Source: Larix sibirica (lineage: Eukaryota; Streptophyta; Pinopsida; Pinales; Pinaceae). Taken from it: a stretch of DNA of 24,049 nt. Location: assembly GCA_004151065.3 (NCBI GenBank), contig NWUY0300005980.1, forward strand, positions 32,466-56,514, given 5' to 3'. A program made the translations under genes and the position numbers. This document shows, one piece after another, positions 9,231 to 18,087 of the stretch. How positions within the stretch are numbered: the stretch's first letter is position 1; each line of letters starts with the position of its first letter. Below the pieces are notes generated by a model. The model did no database searches and was not told the DNA's origin. It was given only the letters and a program-made list of their open reading frames with translations.

Positions 9231-9925
9231 ACAAGCCATCCCAATGTATTGGTACTTTCTAACCAGCATTCTAAAAGGTGTCTAGGCCAAAATCAAAAGA
9301 TTATGCAATCACTTCCTCTAGCAAGGCAATGACTCCTCGAGCATTTAGTGGTCCAGTTGGAAGTCCATTACCAAACCCAAATCCAAAGGCAGTTGGGGGA
9401 TAAAAGATGGTCTCTCTTTCAGCAAATCCTTGGCAGCAAAATTCATCTAGAACCTAATCACTAAAGAGGGTCTAAGGCAAAGGATTATCCTCAAGAAATA
9501 CTGTCATCATGGAGGTATTCTTAACTAGATTCAACAGGAGCCTAAAAGATCTAAGGGACAATCCCTTCATTGGAAGGCCATCATCACCTCCTTCTCTGTT
9601 ATCGAGCAAGCTTTGGCTTGGAGAGTCGAGAATGGTGAACAAGTTTCGCATCGGAGAAGATGCTACCCTACACTGCGATCGAAGGATTTTTCTCCCAAAT
9701 TGCTCAAATTGCTCATTCAATTTCTCAGGGACTAGAACATTTTTTTCCTTGCCCAAATTGCTGACAGAACCTCCACCAATCAGGAAACAGGCTTGGGTCA
9801 GCACTCCAATCCTAGGCATCCCTGTTGAGTTTACCAGGCTTAGCATGAATATCTCCAATGTCTAAGCAAAGGCCACAACAGAATAAAAGATGAGCAAGAT
9901 GGATTGGCTTGGATCAACCCAAAGA
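9231..9925 (+). pseudogene. LINE-A ORF2, region between RT and zf-RVT
   Basis: Scattered matches to the conserved post-RT part of plant LINE ORF2 appear in changing frames: SVLQAIPMYWYFLTSILKGV, AKIKRLCNHFLW, ITKPKSKGSWGIKDGLSFSK, LAAKFI, WKAIITSFSVIEQALAW and NPKRGG. Stops and frameshifts are frequent. A run of nine G residues (9199-9207) sits where the protein normally reads GG and is a likely slippage site. Confidence 0.75.
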
Positions 9926-10486
9926 GGGGGGGGTGGATGGAGTCTACTCTGTTAAGCAGGGTTATTTCTCTAAAACCGATCTCGTGAACCCAAGTTGGTG
10001 GTTTAAACGTCTTTGGAAAGCTAAAGCTCCTCTCAAAAGCACGATCTTCACATGGCTTCTCCTCCAGGTAAAGTTCTTACTTGAGAAAATCTGCTCAAGC
10101 GACAATTCTAGGGGCCAAGTCGATGTAGTCTATGCAACGCAGCGGAGGAAACCTCCATCCATCTTTTCTGGCAATACCCATATAGCAAACAAGTTTGGTT
10201 TGATCTGGATGCAGGTCTCAACCCCAACAATATGTGGCTTGAAGGTGATTTCTCTCAAAATCTCAAGCTATGTTTCACTCGACCAGAGTTAAAACCGATT
10301 CACTACATCCACTTTTGGACTCTTTGGAGCATATGGCTAGCGCGGAATGAAGCCATATTCCGAGACCCTTTTATCCCGTCCTTCCAATCAGTAGCCCATA
10401 TCATGAGTCTCTTCAGTTTCTTCAAGGAAGACCAGAGCCCCCCTGCTCCTCGGGTGATTGGGAACTTAATGATTGATAAGACTTAA
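9926..10486 (+). pseudogene. LINE-A ORF2, zf-RVT domain
   Basis: The frame opens with YSVKQGYFSKTD and continues WWFKRLWKAKAPLKSTIFTW. It shifts near 10070-10120 and goes on as CSLCNAAEETSIHLFWQYPY (from 10124) and then HFWTLWSIWLARNEAIFRDP. These are the hallmarks of the zinc-binding segment (zf-RVT) that follows RT in plant LINEs. The first three zinc ligands (C-x2-C and H) are present, but the final Cys, normally in an 'HLF..CP' motif, is a Tyr (HLFWQYP). Confidence 0.85.
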
Positions 10487-10880
10487 GCCTGGGCTTTTTT
10501 TCACGGGGCCTGTCAAGGTCCGAACAGGAATTTAGGCATTGGATTCATTTTTTCCACAAGTGATAACTATCTATCATTCTCTGGGCATGCCTATCAGGGC
10601 AAAATTGTTGGCTCTGAAAGGTCTCCTTCATATCGCTTGGGACAGGGATATCAAAGTGTTACAGATCTTCGGAGACTCAATGTTAGCTATGCAGGATTGG
10701 TGTTAGCTGGAGGATCCAGGTCTCTCGGAACTGGGCCACACACTGAAAGGCATTTCAATCACTTTTGAATCCCTCACTTTCCAACACATTTTCAGACAAC
10801 ACAATAATAAGGCTGATCAACTCTCCAAGCAAGGTCTACAGTGTGCTCCAGAGATAATAAATATCATGCAGATCAGTGCC
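10487..10880 (+). pseudogene. LINE-A ORF2, RNase H domain
   Basis: After a stop at the end of the previous frame, coding resumes as AWAFFHGACQGPNRNLGIGF and continues LALKGLLHIAWD, VLQIFGDSMLAM and IFRQHNNKADQLSKQGLQC. This is the plant RVT_3-type RNase H that ends many L1-clade ORF2 proteins and degrades template RNA. The Asp and the last Asp of the active site are visible in GDS and NKAD. The first one, normally in F-D-G-A, is His (codon 10502-10504), and the Glu is not evident because of a frameshift. It is inactive. Confidence 0.85.
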
Positions 10881-11155
10881 CAAGGCATGCAAAACTCCCA
10901 CCTACAGCTGTTTGAGATTTAACACAACTTAGCATGCTTCCCCAATCTTTTTCTCTTCTACAATCAATATTTATGTGTCTTCTATTCCAGCATATGGCAC
11001 ATGTACACTTTACAATGGAGATTGTTTACAGCATTTAAAATTTCTATCAATAGAATCCTCACACATTCAAGGCCCCTCGCGAAAGCCATTTGGCCTGAAG
11101 GTTGTATTTTTGTTTAAACTTAATGAAAATACGGTTTTTGGGGTTGGAGAAAAAG
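10881..11155 (+). other. 3' untranslated part and A-rich end of LINE-A
   Basis: No coding after the RNase H segment. The stretch ends 'gagaaaaag' directly before the right target-site duplication. A long poly(A) tail is absent, which is expected for an old insertion. Confidence 0.6.
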
Positions 11156-11165
11156 GATGAAGTTG
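11156..11165 (+). repeat. Right target-site duplication of LINE-A
   Basis: GATGAAGTTG, identical to 5159-5168, lies immediately after the A-rich 3' end of the element. Confidence 0.6.
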
Positions 11166-11282
11166 CCACTCATATTGCCTGAACTTCAACAGGATTTTGA
11201 TTGGTCTTATAACATTTATCTATATGCTGGAACTCCCAGCAGCACATCGATGGAATGCTGCAGAATTCAGATAAATTGCTAA
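11166..11282 (+). pseudogene. 3' half of the short open frame interrupted by LINE-A
   Basis: In the same frame as the ATG inside the duplicated target site, the sequence reads PLILPELQQDFDWSYNIYLY, then AGTPSSTSMECCRIQINC, to a TAA. It is open over 38 codons and becomes continuous with 5082-5168 once LINE-A is removed. The product is not recognised, and no homologue can be claimed. Confidence 0.25.
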
Positions 11283-11494
11283 TGACTTCTCAGACTGATG
11301 AGTCGAGAAGAGCATTATGAAGGATTCATAGGAAAGTCATTACTCATCTTTTAAAAGAGCAAACTTGTCACTACCATGGTCCCAGCAACACCCAAGAACC
11401 GACAAAGGTTGTGAAAGCAATTAGCCGTCACACATTGCTGGTTCTTAACCCTCTCTTTGAAGAAGAGATTGTCCCATGTTTCTCTTTTTGTTGA
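11213..11494 (+). pseudogene. Coding-like frame with one internal TGA, unknown
   Basis: A second frame is open from 11213 to a TGA at 11318-11320 and on to a TGA at 11492-11494. It contains MTSQTDESRRAL, then RIHRKVITHLLKEQTCHY, PTKVVKAISRHTLLVLNPLF and EEEIVPCFSFC. The amino-acid make-up is protein-like, without low complexity. The branch-point-like 'gctaatgac' followed by 'ttctcag' at about 11278-11291 could be a 3' splice site into this frame. No family is recognised, so it may be chance or a host exon remnant. Confidence 0.2.
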
Positions 11495-11636
11495 GAAGAA
11501 GAATTTCTAGTTATTTGGTTTATTTATGCTTATTGGATAAAGTCATTCAGTTATTCCATCAACTCGTTATTTCATTCCTGCAACTTTGATGCTTCCAATT
11601 TGTTCCCCCGCAAGTTTATTTCTTTTGTGCAATCAG

Positions 11637-11787
11637 TGTGACCTATCAAGTAATTTTTGCAATACCAAAGTACAGTACAGTAGCAATGCACTTGCCTGAA
11701 TGAATTTGGTAAGATTAAATTTATCTTCTTGCGATGCATTTTTATACAATTTAATGTGACCTGCTGAGTATTTCTGCACTACCAAGT
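11637..11787 (+). repeat. Diverged direct repeat, spacing 118 bp
   Basis: 'tgtgacctatcaagtaattt' with 'ttgcaataccaaagt' (from 11637) resembles 'tgtgacctgctgagtatttc' with 'tgcactaccaagtt' (from 11755). The similarity is partial and could be an old tandem duplication. Confidence 0.4.
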
Positions 11788-12395
11788 TAACCAGATTTCA
11801 TAATTGCTACATAGATTATCGAGGCATTAAAATAAAAGACTCGAGAAAAGAAACCTTTCAAAAATAATAAATTAGTACTTAAACAGTGTATCAATTTAAA
11901 ACCTTAGATTGCATATAGAGTGTAGGCGTTTTTTAAAGTCTATGACCTTAAATTGATATAAAGTAACTTCTGGATTATCTTGAACCATCGATCCCAAGTA
12001 CCACAGGAACCTGTCAATAACCATTGGACGATACAGAATTTTAAACTGTCCACTTTAAGTCAAGAAGTACACCAAATTGTAATGAACATTGCCTCCGCCA
12101 GTTCTACTACTATCACTAAAAATAGGCATAAGCCGAACAAGAAGACTTAAAACTAAAATGCCTAAACAGTGCAAATGATGAAAAAATCTGGTTATAGATT
12201 ACACAACTGCAAGTTAAGTTGACTATTCAAAAACCAGTAGCTCACTTCAATCTTGAAAATTTACTGTTTTCAACAAATAGGTGTCTTTACAGAGCAAAAA
12301 TGTAGACAGTAAAACCTAGAAATCAAATCTTCAGATGACAGAAAATTCTTAAGAAAACATATCTAGATAGAACCACCTGAGCAGAGGGTTCAAGG

Positions 12396-12457
12396 AAATG
12401 TAGCTTACCAAGATGCACCTTAAAGCAAATGTAACTTACCAAGATGCACATTAAAGC
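12396..12457 (+). repeat. Tandem duplication, period 31 bp
   Basis: 'aaatgtagcttaccaagatg' plus 'caccttaaagc' at 12396-12426 is followed by 'aaatgtaacttaccaagatg' plus 'cacattaaagc' at 12427-12457, with two differences. Confidence 0.9.
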
Positions 12458-13528
12458 ATTGGAGAAATTGCGAAGTAAGTATAACATTACCTGATTAAAT
12501 AATATGTAAGTAGCCATGATAATCCAAGCCGCTCATAGCGAAACTGTAAATCAACAACTATGCTCTGTGATGGGTATAGTTCATTGCAAAGCTTTACAAC
12601 AGACAATAGAGTGAGAAACATCATCAATGGACTCATCTTTCAGAACTTTACAATCAGCAGTTTAACAGTCAAATATCTCAAGGACGTAAAAGCCTGTCAG
12701 ATGAGATATTTCCAGCAAAGCATAAATAGATTTGCAAAGAAAAGAGGCTGGCATAGATTTGCATGAACCAGTTCATATTATTGGACTGTCAACCCACATG
12801 TCCACAAGAGACACAATATAATACCAGAGATGCTAGTGGACATACTAAAGGACATACACTTCACAAAGCCATAGAACAAATTTACTGGAAAAGCGTGCAG
12901 AAAACAGTGAATAGCAGATGTACAGGAATTTCCTTTCTTACCAACAATCAAAGACAAACAAGTTCAGTCCCACCAGCAAAGCATGGTCTCTGGTGACAAA
13001 ACATCTTCATTCAAATATACATGTAACATCAGGATTGTAAACCTCTGCCGGAAAGAATAGTTAAGAGGAGACAAATAACAGTGAAATGAGGAAGAGACAA
13101 ATTAGATACAAGAGAGGAACATGTAACAACACTACAATGAACTCGCAATGAGTACTAAATTGCAATAAGTCTAAAACCGTTTACAGAGAAACCAATAGAG
13201 CACCTGTAACTTGCAAGGCATCGTGTGTAGATGCCTTTACATCCAATAATTAACCTTCAATTTCTAAATAGTAAAGAATCTCTCTCAAAAGCTAAAAATA
13301 ACACAAGTCTTGATCAAATTGAAAGAATTTATGACTTGATAATTGGATTAAAAAAAGGAAGCATCAAGCATTTATAGGATTCAACAGTTTTGTTTTCAGA
13401 CTGTCACTATCATGAACTTGCTCTTTGGACAACTGCCTGCTTCTTAGGCCTCCAATAAAGCTTCTCCATAAACAAACAAAATTGAATCATCTGCAGCTTG
13501 AATTGCATATAACTTGTCTAGCTAGATG

Positions 13529-13759
13529 TCATACCCGCCTAAGTCTGCCAGCATGTTCTACATTCTGATACACATTTCCATTCTCTGTGCACATGTGGCT
13601 CCTTAATTTGGCCGGTTTTGTATTCAGATTAACTTTTAATCTTGGGACCTCTCTCGAATCATCTGACCCTGTCATGTCTGGTAAAACCTCGTTCAAAAAC
13701 TCTTCAGCAAAGTCTCCATCCTCATCTACTTGAAGCTTCTGTGAGTACCATCTAAAGCC
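13529..13759 (-). CDS. Host gene, exon 2 of 2: conserved small plant protein, C-terminal half
   Basis: On the minus strand the exon starts after an acceptor 'ttgggccag' (AG at 13761-13760, preceded by 'tttgttttaaat') and reads GFRWYSQKLQVDEDGDFAEE, FLNEVLPD, then a Ser/Asp-rich stretch, LNTKPAKLRSHM and a final VEHAGRLRRV before TGA. It is in phase 0, as exon 1 requires, giving ...GDGGVQ|GFRWYSQ. It adds 76 residues to the 72 of exon 1, for a protein of about 148. The motif GG-V-Q-G-x-x-WY-x-x-x-L-x-x-DEDGD-x-A-x-EF, and an ending in GRL-x-x-V, match from memory an uncharacterised seed-plant family; I cannot name it or state its role. The same frame extends to an upstream ATG at 13771, but the splice join explains it better. 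Confidence 0.8.
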   Translation of the reverse strand, partial: GFRWYSQKLQVDEDGDFAEEFLNEVLPDMTGSDDSREVPRLKVNLNTKPAKLRSHMCTENGNVYQNVEHAGRLRRV

Positions 13760-14142
13760 CTGGCCCAACATTTAAAACAAAGCTATCAGGTGAACCGTGA
13801 AACAAAAGCATTCATAAACACAAATTAAAAGACAATGACCTTAAAAATAATAACATCAACAGAAACCATAGTATTCATGAAAGGATGTTAAAAAAATAGC
13901 CTTTATCCAAAATTAAACATTTATTGCAACTTCAAAATAAATAACTTGCAGAAAATACAGTTACTGATTAACTGGTGAATTATATCGAACGGCAAGGAAA
14001 ATACCAATTATTTGAAAATGAATACAGAGAACAAGGATCTCAATATTGTAACTGTTTAAAGTAAATTTTCAAGACAATAATCTTCCATACATCCATCAGA
14101 TAATCTAACTTCAAAACAAATAATCTCACACGCAACCATCAA

Positions 14143-14155
14143 ATAAGTAAATCAA
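14143..14155 (+). repeat. Possible left target-site duplication of LINE-B
   Basis: ATAAGTAAATCAA resembles ATAAGTAATTTCAA at 16392-16405, with one substitution and one inserted base. It sits just before the first LINE-like coding, while the other copy follows the A-rich 3' end. The region is AT-rich, so chance similarity is a real risk. Confidence 0.4.
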
Positions 14156-14214
14156 GGACATCATTCCAGTCATAGAGGAATCCAGAAAGAGGAGAAAAAT
14201 CCTTCAAGCTATCA

Positions 14215-14650
14215 GCTCAACCTCCCACTTCCTTTTCCTCCTGGTCACCAAAGGTCTCAGTAAACTCATATTGCACAGGATCAGCTTGGGAACTATTAGA
14301 GGAATTCAATTCACAGTTGGGGTAAAAGCTCCCCATCTAAGGTTTATGGATGATCTCCTATTCGGAAACAGGTCAGTAGCAGAAGTCAAAGAATGCTGCA
14401 ACATTCTCAAGCTCTTCTGTGAGGCTACAGGGATTGAGATAAACGTAAGGAAATCCTCTATCAGGATCAATGTGGTCACCCAAGGCCACAAAGACATGAT
14501 CCTGCAATGCATACCTTACTCAGTTCAGATCTTATAGGACAGCCTAACCTACCTAGGCTTTAAGTTTAACCTAAAGCCACTCAATTACTGCAATAGAAAC
14601 TGGCTCTGGTTACTGAACAAAATCCATGGCAGAATTGCAGATTGAACTCA
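14215..14650 (+). pseudogene. LINE-B ORF2, reverse transcriptase palm fragment
   Basis: The segment reads FLFLLVTKGLSKLILHRISL, then GTIRGIQF, motif C in HLRFMDDLLFGNRS, then LKLFCEATGIEINVRKSS, and after one stop LTYLGFKFNLKPLNYCNRNW. These are the RT block before motif C, the catalytic Asp-Asp and the KS/YLGF thumb-side blocks of plant LINE RT. The first residue of motif C is Phe-Met-Asp-Asp, not the more usual FVDD or FADD. Motif A and everything before it are missing through 5' truncation. Confidence 0.88.
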
Positions 14651-15350
14651 TCCATGGATACTTATGGCCAGCTGAGTAATGCTCACAAGGAGTGTACTAA
14701 ACACAATCCCTGTATATTGGCTCTTGCTTGGGTGCATCTCTAAAAGAATCCTCAGTTGATTAGACAGCTCATGTTCAAATACTTCTAGAAAGGTAATTAA
14801 GAGGAAGGTGGTTTCCAACTTTTCAGATGGGAAGATCTTTCGAATCCCAAAGAATTTGGTGGATGGGGCATAAAACATATGCTCCTCTTCTCAAAAGCAC
14901 TGGCCACAAAGGGTGGATGCAAGATAAGTGCAATAAGAGGCCTCTGGCAAAACATTGTGTACTACATATACATATTTCAATTGACAAATGAGGAATGGGC
15001 CGGAACCCTAAACAAACTCTCCAGGGAACAGTCAAACGTTTGGAAGGCCTTCAGTGATTCCCTCAGCATCATTGGCAATCATCTATGTGGGAAAGTGGAC
15101 AACTGGATAGGAAGAGATGCAAACTACAAGATGCCCAGACTTCTACAAGTGGACCTTAACATCAGGCACCGCAAATTCCTCACTGGCATGGCTATCCTTT
15201 TAGCCCATCTCTCATTGGATCAGATCTTACAAGATAGTATTGATTTGGGCTTGTCAGGGGATGCAAAGAGCCAATGGGACGACCCAAGGCTCAACTGATC
15301 ATCACTGGCAATCAAGCTGAGGGACGAAGAGGATAATCTCCTTTGAGGAG
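14651..15350 (+). pseudogene. LINE-B ORF2, region between RT and zf-RVT
   Basis: Matches to the same region as in LINE-A occur in shifting frames: SVLNTIPVYWLLLGCISKRI, and then SDGKIFRIPKNLVDGA. From 14879 a 139-codon open frame follows, but it does not hold the conserved frame throughout, so its length is partly fortuitous. Scattered TGA and TAG codons interrupt the alignment. Confidence 0.65.
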
Positions 15351-15680
15351 CAAACCTGCTTCTGGAAACTTACTCAGTAAACCTGGTCTACAGGACCTTC
15401 TTCCAACTGTCGGCTGCTAACAGGATCAAATGGTAGTGGACAAAGTTACAAACATATGGAAGGCTTCTGCTCCTCCCAAAACTTGACTTTTTGCTTGGCT
15501 TGCTCTCGACAGCTCATTACTCACTTGGGATAATCTTCAAAGAAAAATTCGAGACCACTGACACTGCATTTTGTGAAAAAACTCTGGAGACAGCTCCACA
15601 CCTTCTAATTCACTTTCGTTATACAAAAGAGATCTGGAGTGCAACTGATAATCTATCCAAGACAATCATCCACTAGAGCA
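15351..15680 (+). pseudogene. LINE-B ORF2, zf-RVT domain
   Basis: VYRTFFQLSAANRIKW, then a shifted WKASAPPKT and LFAWLALDSSLLTWDNLQRK, CILCEKN (Cys codons from 15564) and a shifted TAPHLLIHFRYTKEIW are present. C-x2-C and His are visible. The last zinc ligand, Cys in 'H...HCP', is Phe here. The A-run in 'gtgaaaaaac' marks one frameshift. Confidence 0.8.
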
Positions 15681-15839
15681 CTCCCTTTACAGGTTCTTTG
15701 GTCACTATGGCTCACCCACAATACTTTTAGCTTCCAGGACAAAAAGCTCACTCATATGGAGGTCTATTACCACCTAAAAGCCAGCATTGGACCTGAGCTA
15801 GGACCTTAAAAAGAAAAAGAAACACTGTATACTAATCTC

Positions 15840-16280
15840 CCCTATTCATAAGAATGGGATGACCCTTGGTCGGTTTGATGGGGCAGCTACAGACAACCCT
15901 GGGTAGTGCAGGACTGGGGGGATGGCTACATCTCCCAGAATCCTCAAAATTAAGATTCAAGCTAGGATTCAGCCTTGGATCAGACATTTGTGCAGAACTC
16001 TTAGTTTTCAGCACTCCCCTCTCAGTTGCACTGGAACATGGCATCTCCACAATCAAGGTTCTCAGTGACTATACGGTGGTCATAGTGTTGTTGACAGGCT
16101 CTTTGCAGAATAAGAGCATTCAACACCAAGCAAGAATGAGAAAGGTAACTGAAATTTCCACATGATTTGATGAATTGTCCTTCTCCCACATCTACAGGGA
16201 TCTCAACACCAAAGCTGACTCCTTAGCTAAGGCAGCAGTCGATCTGGCCTCCAGGACAGCTGGTTATAGGCATTGTTAAG
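15840..16280 (+). pseudogene. LINE-B ORF2, RNase H domain
   Basis: GRFDGAATDNPG is followed, after a one-base frameshift, by SAGLGGWLHLPESSKL, then DICAELLVFS, ISTIKVLSDYTVVIVLL, and after a stop FSHIYRDLNTKADSLAKAAV. All four expected acidic positions (FDGA, AEL, SD and KAD) can be read despite the frame breaks. This makes it the least changed of the RNase H remnants at its active site. Confidence 0.85.
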
Positions 16281-16391
16281 GGAGAACAACACCCCAGTCC
16301 CATCAGGAACATATTCTAGCAGAGTTTCTGCCTTGGGCTGTGCTGTGCATGCCCTTTACGTCTGTAAGCTTTTTCTTTATAAAAAAATCGG
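16281..16391 (+). other. 3' tail of LINE-B
   Basis: A short non-coding end after RNase H finishes with 'gtaagctttttctttataaa' and an A-run. It marks the 3' end of the element. Confidence 0.55.
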
Positions 16392-16405
16392 ATAAGTAAT
16401 TTCAA
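16392..16405 (+). repeat. Possible right target-site duplication of LINE-B
   Basis: ATAAGTAATTTCAA follows the A-run and resembles 14143-14155. Confidence 0.4.
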
Positions 16406-17871
16406 AATAAATAAAGATTTTTAATAAGAAAAATGAAATTTAGGAATTTGTCAAAAGCGATATTTTTAAGATGGGTTATGGCATGCGTGTTAGTCTATTT
16501 CTTATCCTCAATGTAATTGGACTACAGGCAAGAGTGATATGACTAAACTGTAAAGGAGAAAGGCTAAAACTTCATCATTGGCATTTTCCCTTTGGCAGGT
16601 GACATACCTATTAAGAGAAATTAAACTACCTAGATGAGATATACATATGGAATATTACATAAAATAGCATGATGTCAAAATCCGAAATCTAGATCGCACC
16701 TATAGCCATGTAAAAACTGTAAGACATGAAAGTTCTCGCTCTTCAATCATTTAACCTTGCACAGGCATCTTTGAAGAATTGCAAGGGATCTTCTATCTCC
16801 TACCAGTCTTATCCCCATTAAACAAAACAAGAAAAATAAAACTAACTCTAACTTAACTACTAACTTGCTAATCAAGCACTATCTTGAGTTACTCAACCAA
16901 GTTTTGTATTTTCTCTTTATATCAGTTGGCACTACCTGCTTTAAAAGTTTCAAGACGCAATATCAGAACAGCAATATTCTGGCCAGCTTTAGAGAGCCTT
17001 GGAGTAATAGTTTATGAGCATTGAAACCTTGGAGAGCAGTATTTTTCTGATGGGTTGAATCTTCAGGTGGCTAGCAGCGGAGATGGTGGGCAGTAATGAA
17101 TGATTGGACTCTGTCCTCGCCTATTCTTATCATCAATCAATATATCAGTATTAGTTCTTTTATGGAACCAAGAAGGGTATTGTTGTATGTCTTATGCTCT
17201 CTCTCACTCCCGCACATACACTCCCATCCGTGTCTCCATGTTCCCTGGAAAGGGAGGGTACCTTATAGCCGTCCTGAGACTCCCCAACCCCCTTCTCTAT
17301 CGTCTTTGCCCAAAACTCAGTGCAACATCTTAGCATAGAAAAATTACAACTCATAGAGGGCTATTATGGAACTCTATTGAATTATTAAATTTACTGAAAC
17401 TCAATATCAATACTTGTAGAGAGGTGTTAAAATTATATGACTCGTGCCGGTGCCGGTGCGGACCTCCTAAGCCATGGTAAGAGTATGGATGCCTAATAAA
17501 CAATGATATATATTTTAGCCTGAACTCCACCAGCTCAATATCGAAAAAAAACTTTAGAGCGCTATGCGGTTTGGTCAAAGCTGCATTTATGTGGCATCAC
17601 CCTCATTCCGCGTGCAAACTGCTATCCATGGCTCTTTTCACCTTTGACTACCCCGGAAGACTTGATAGTTTTATGGAAGCAATTCGCCAGGTCATGGGTT
17701 TGGATCAATTTACCTGGAAGCTTCAGATTGGACACAGGGCAACCAATTCCATCTTACCATGAAATTTACTAAAATTTCAAACATCTCAAAATTACATAAA
17801 ATCACAGAAACTCTGTTAAAAACAATGAAGATCAAAATTTTGAAAATGATAGGCAATCCGTAGAAAGATAC
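16406..17871. other. Remaining intron sequence, nothing recognised
   Basis: AT-rich on the whole. A small GC-richer island around 17448-17470 ('gtgccggtgccggtgcgga') and several short open frames at 17096-17354 and 17571-17762 show no family resemblance on either strand. Confidence 0.4.
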
Positions 17872-18087
17872 CTGCACGCCACCGTCACCTGATAAGCACT
17901 GGCAAACAACTGGACCCTGAGGCACAGAATCAGCTGGCACTGCCATCTTTACACTGAAGCCCTGAGAAGGCTTATGAAAATCGTTAACAGAAACAGGGGG
18001 CGGCTGCTGCTGCTGCTTTTCAGGGTTTTCTTCCTTGACAAACAGCCCTCCTATACGACCAAAGAATCTTTTAACAAATCCAGCCAT
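17872..18087 (-). CDS. Host gene, exon 1 of 2: conserved small plant protein, N-terminal half
   Basis: The minus-strand ATG at 18087-18085 opens MAGFVKRFFGRIGGLFVKEE, a basic, amphipathic N-terminus. It continues with a QQQQPPP linker, a middle part FHKPSQGFSVKMAVPADSV and then QGPVVCQCLSGDGGVQ, before the donor CAG|GTATCT. Reading on into the intron gives an unrelated hydrophobic tail, so the donor ends the coding here. The exon has 72 codons and joins exon 2 in phase 0. The N-terminal helix could be a membrane or organelle-targeting element, but there is no clear signal peptide. An intact frame, good splice sites and the matching join suggest a working gene. Function is unknown to me. Confidence 0.8.

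Larger units (their letters stand above)
5169..11155 (+). mobile_element. LINE-A: near full-length, degenerate L1-clade LINE (about 6.0 kb)
   Basis: The order of parts is that of plant L1-type LINEs: leader, ORF1 (DUF4283), then ORF2 with apurinic-like endonuclease, linker, reverse transcriptase, zf-RVT and RNase H, a short 3' untranslated part, and an A-rich end ('gagaaaaag'). Flanking copies of GATGAAGTTG support insertion by target-primed reverse transcription. The coding is broken by many frameshifts and stops. The end of ORF1, including its zinc knuckle, and the start of ORF2 are deleted, and the RT active-site segment is duplicated in tandem. The element cannot make an active ORF2 protein. 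Confidence 0.9.
11495..13528. other. Non-coding sequence downstream of the host gene
   Basis: No domain-bearing frame on either strand. It contains two short duplications listed separately. The part next to 13528 is expected to include the 3' untranslated region of the minus-strand gene, although I do not see a convincing AATAAA on that strand. Short plus-strand frames at 12560-12996 look like chance. Confidence 0.45.
14156..16391 (+). mobile_element. LINE-B: 5'-truncated L1-clade LINE in the host intron
   Basis: Coding for ORF2 starts in the middle of the RT domain and runs through zf-RVT and RNase H to a 3' end 'tttataaaaaaatcgg', which is an A-run before the putative target-site duplication. 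ORF1, endonuclease and the first half of RT are absent, as expected for incomplete reverse transcription. The element is on the plus strand, antisense to the host gene, the orientation most often tolerated in introns. It has many stops and frameshifts. Confidence 0.85.
13760..17871 (-). other. Intron of the host gene (about 4.1 kb) carrying LINE-B
   Basis: It is bounded on the minus strand by CAG|GTATCT at 17872/17871 and TTGGGCCAG|G at 13760/13759, both GT-AG. Phase 0 is conserved across the junction. More than half of the length is LINE-B in antisense orientation, and the remainder is AT-rich sequence without recognisable content. Without LINE-B the intron would be about 1.9 kb. Long introns of this kind are common in gymnosperms. 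Confidence 0.75.

Noticed and set aside
9472-9858. 128-codon minus-strand and 118-codon plus-strand open frames
   Set aside because: Both overlap the post-RT part of LINE-A ORF2, where the conserved residues are found in other frames; neither shows a domain of its own.
12560-12996. Two plus-strand frames of 68 and 77 codons
   Set aside because: No motif, no continuity between them, and located where the 3' flank of the minus-strand gene is expected.
13760-13771. Start codon ATG at 13771 for a single-exon minus-strand gene
   Set aside because: The four residues MLGQ before GFRWYS coincide with the acceptor region, and exon 1 supplies the conserved GGVQ in phase.
13929-14123. 'acttcaaaayaaataa' at 13929 and 14108 as the LINE-B target-site duplication with 16399
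   Set aside because: The motif is A/T-rich and occurs three times, two of them before the element; ATAAGTAA at the element edges fits better, though it is itself uncertain.
14879-15298. 139-codon open frame as an independent gene
   Set aside because: It lies within LINE-B between RT and zf-RVT and has no family resemblance beyond the element.
17096-17354. Overlapping 60-80 codon frames in the host intron
   Set aside because: Three mutually exclusive frames on both strands, rich in Ser/Pro/Leu, with no motif and no splice context.
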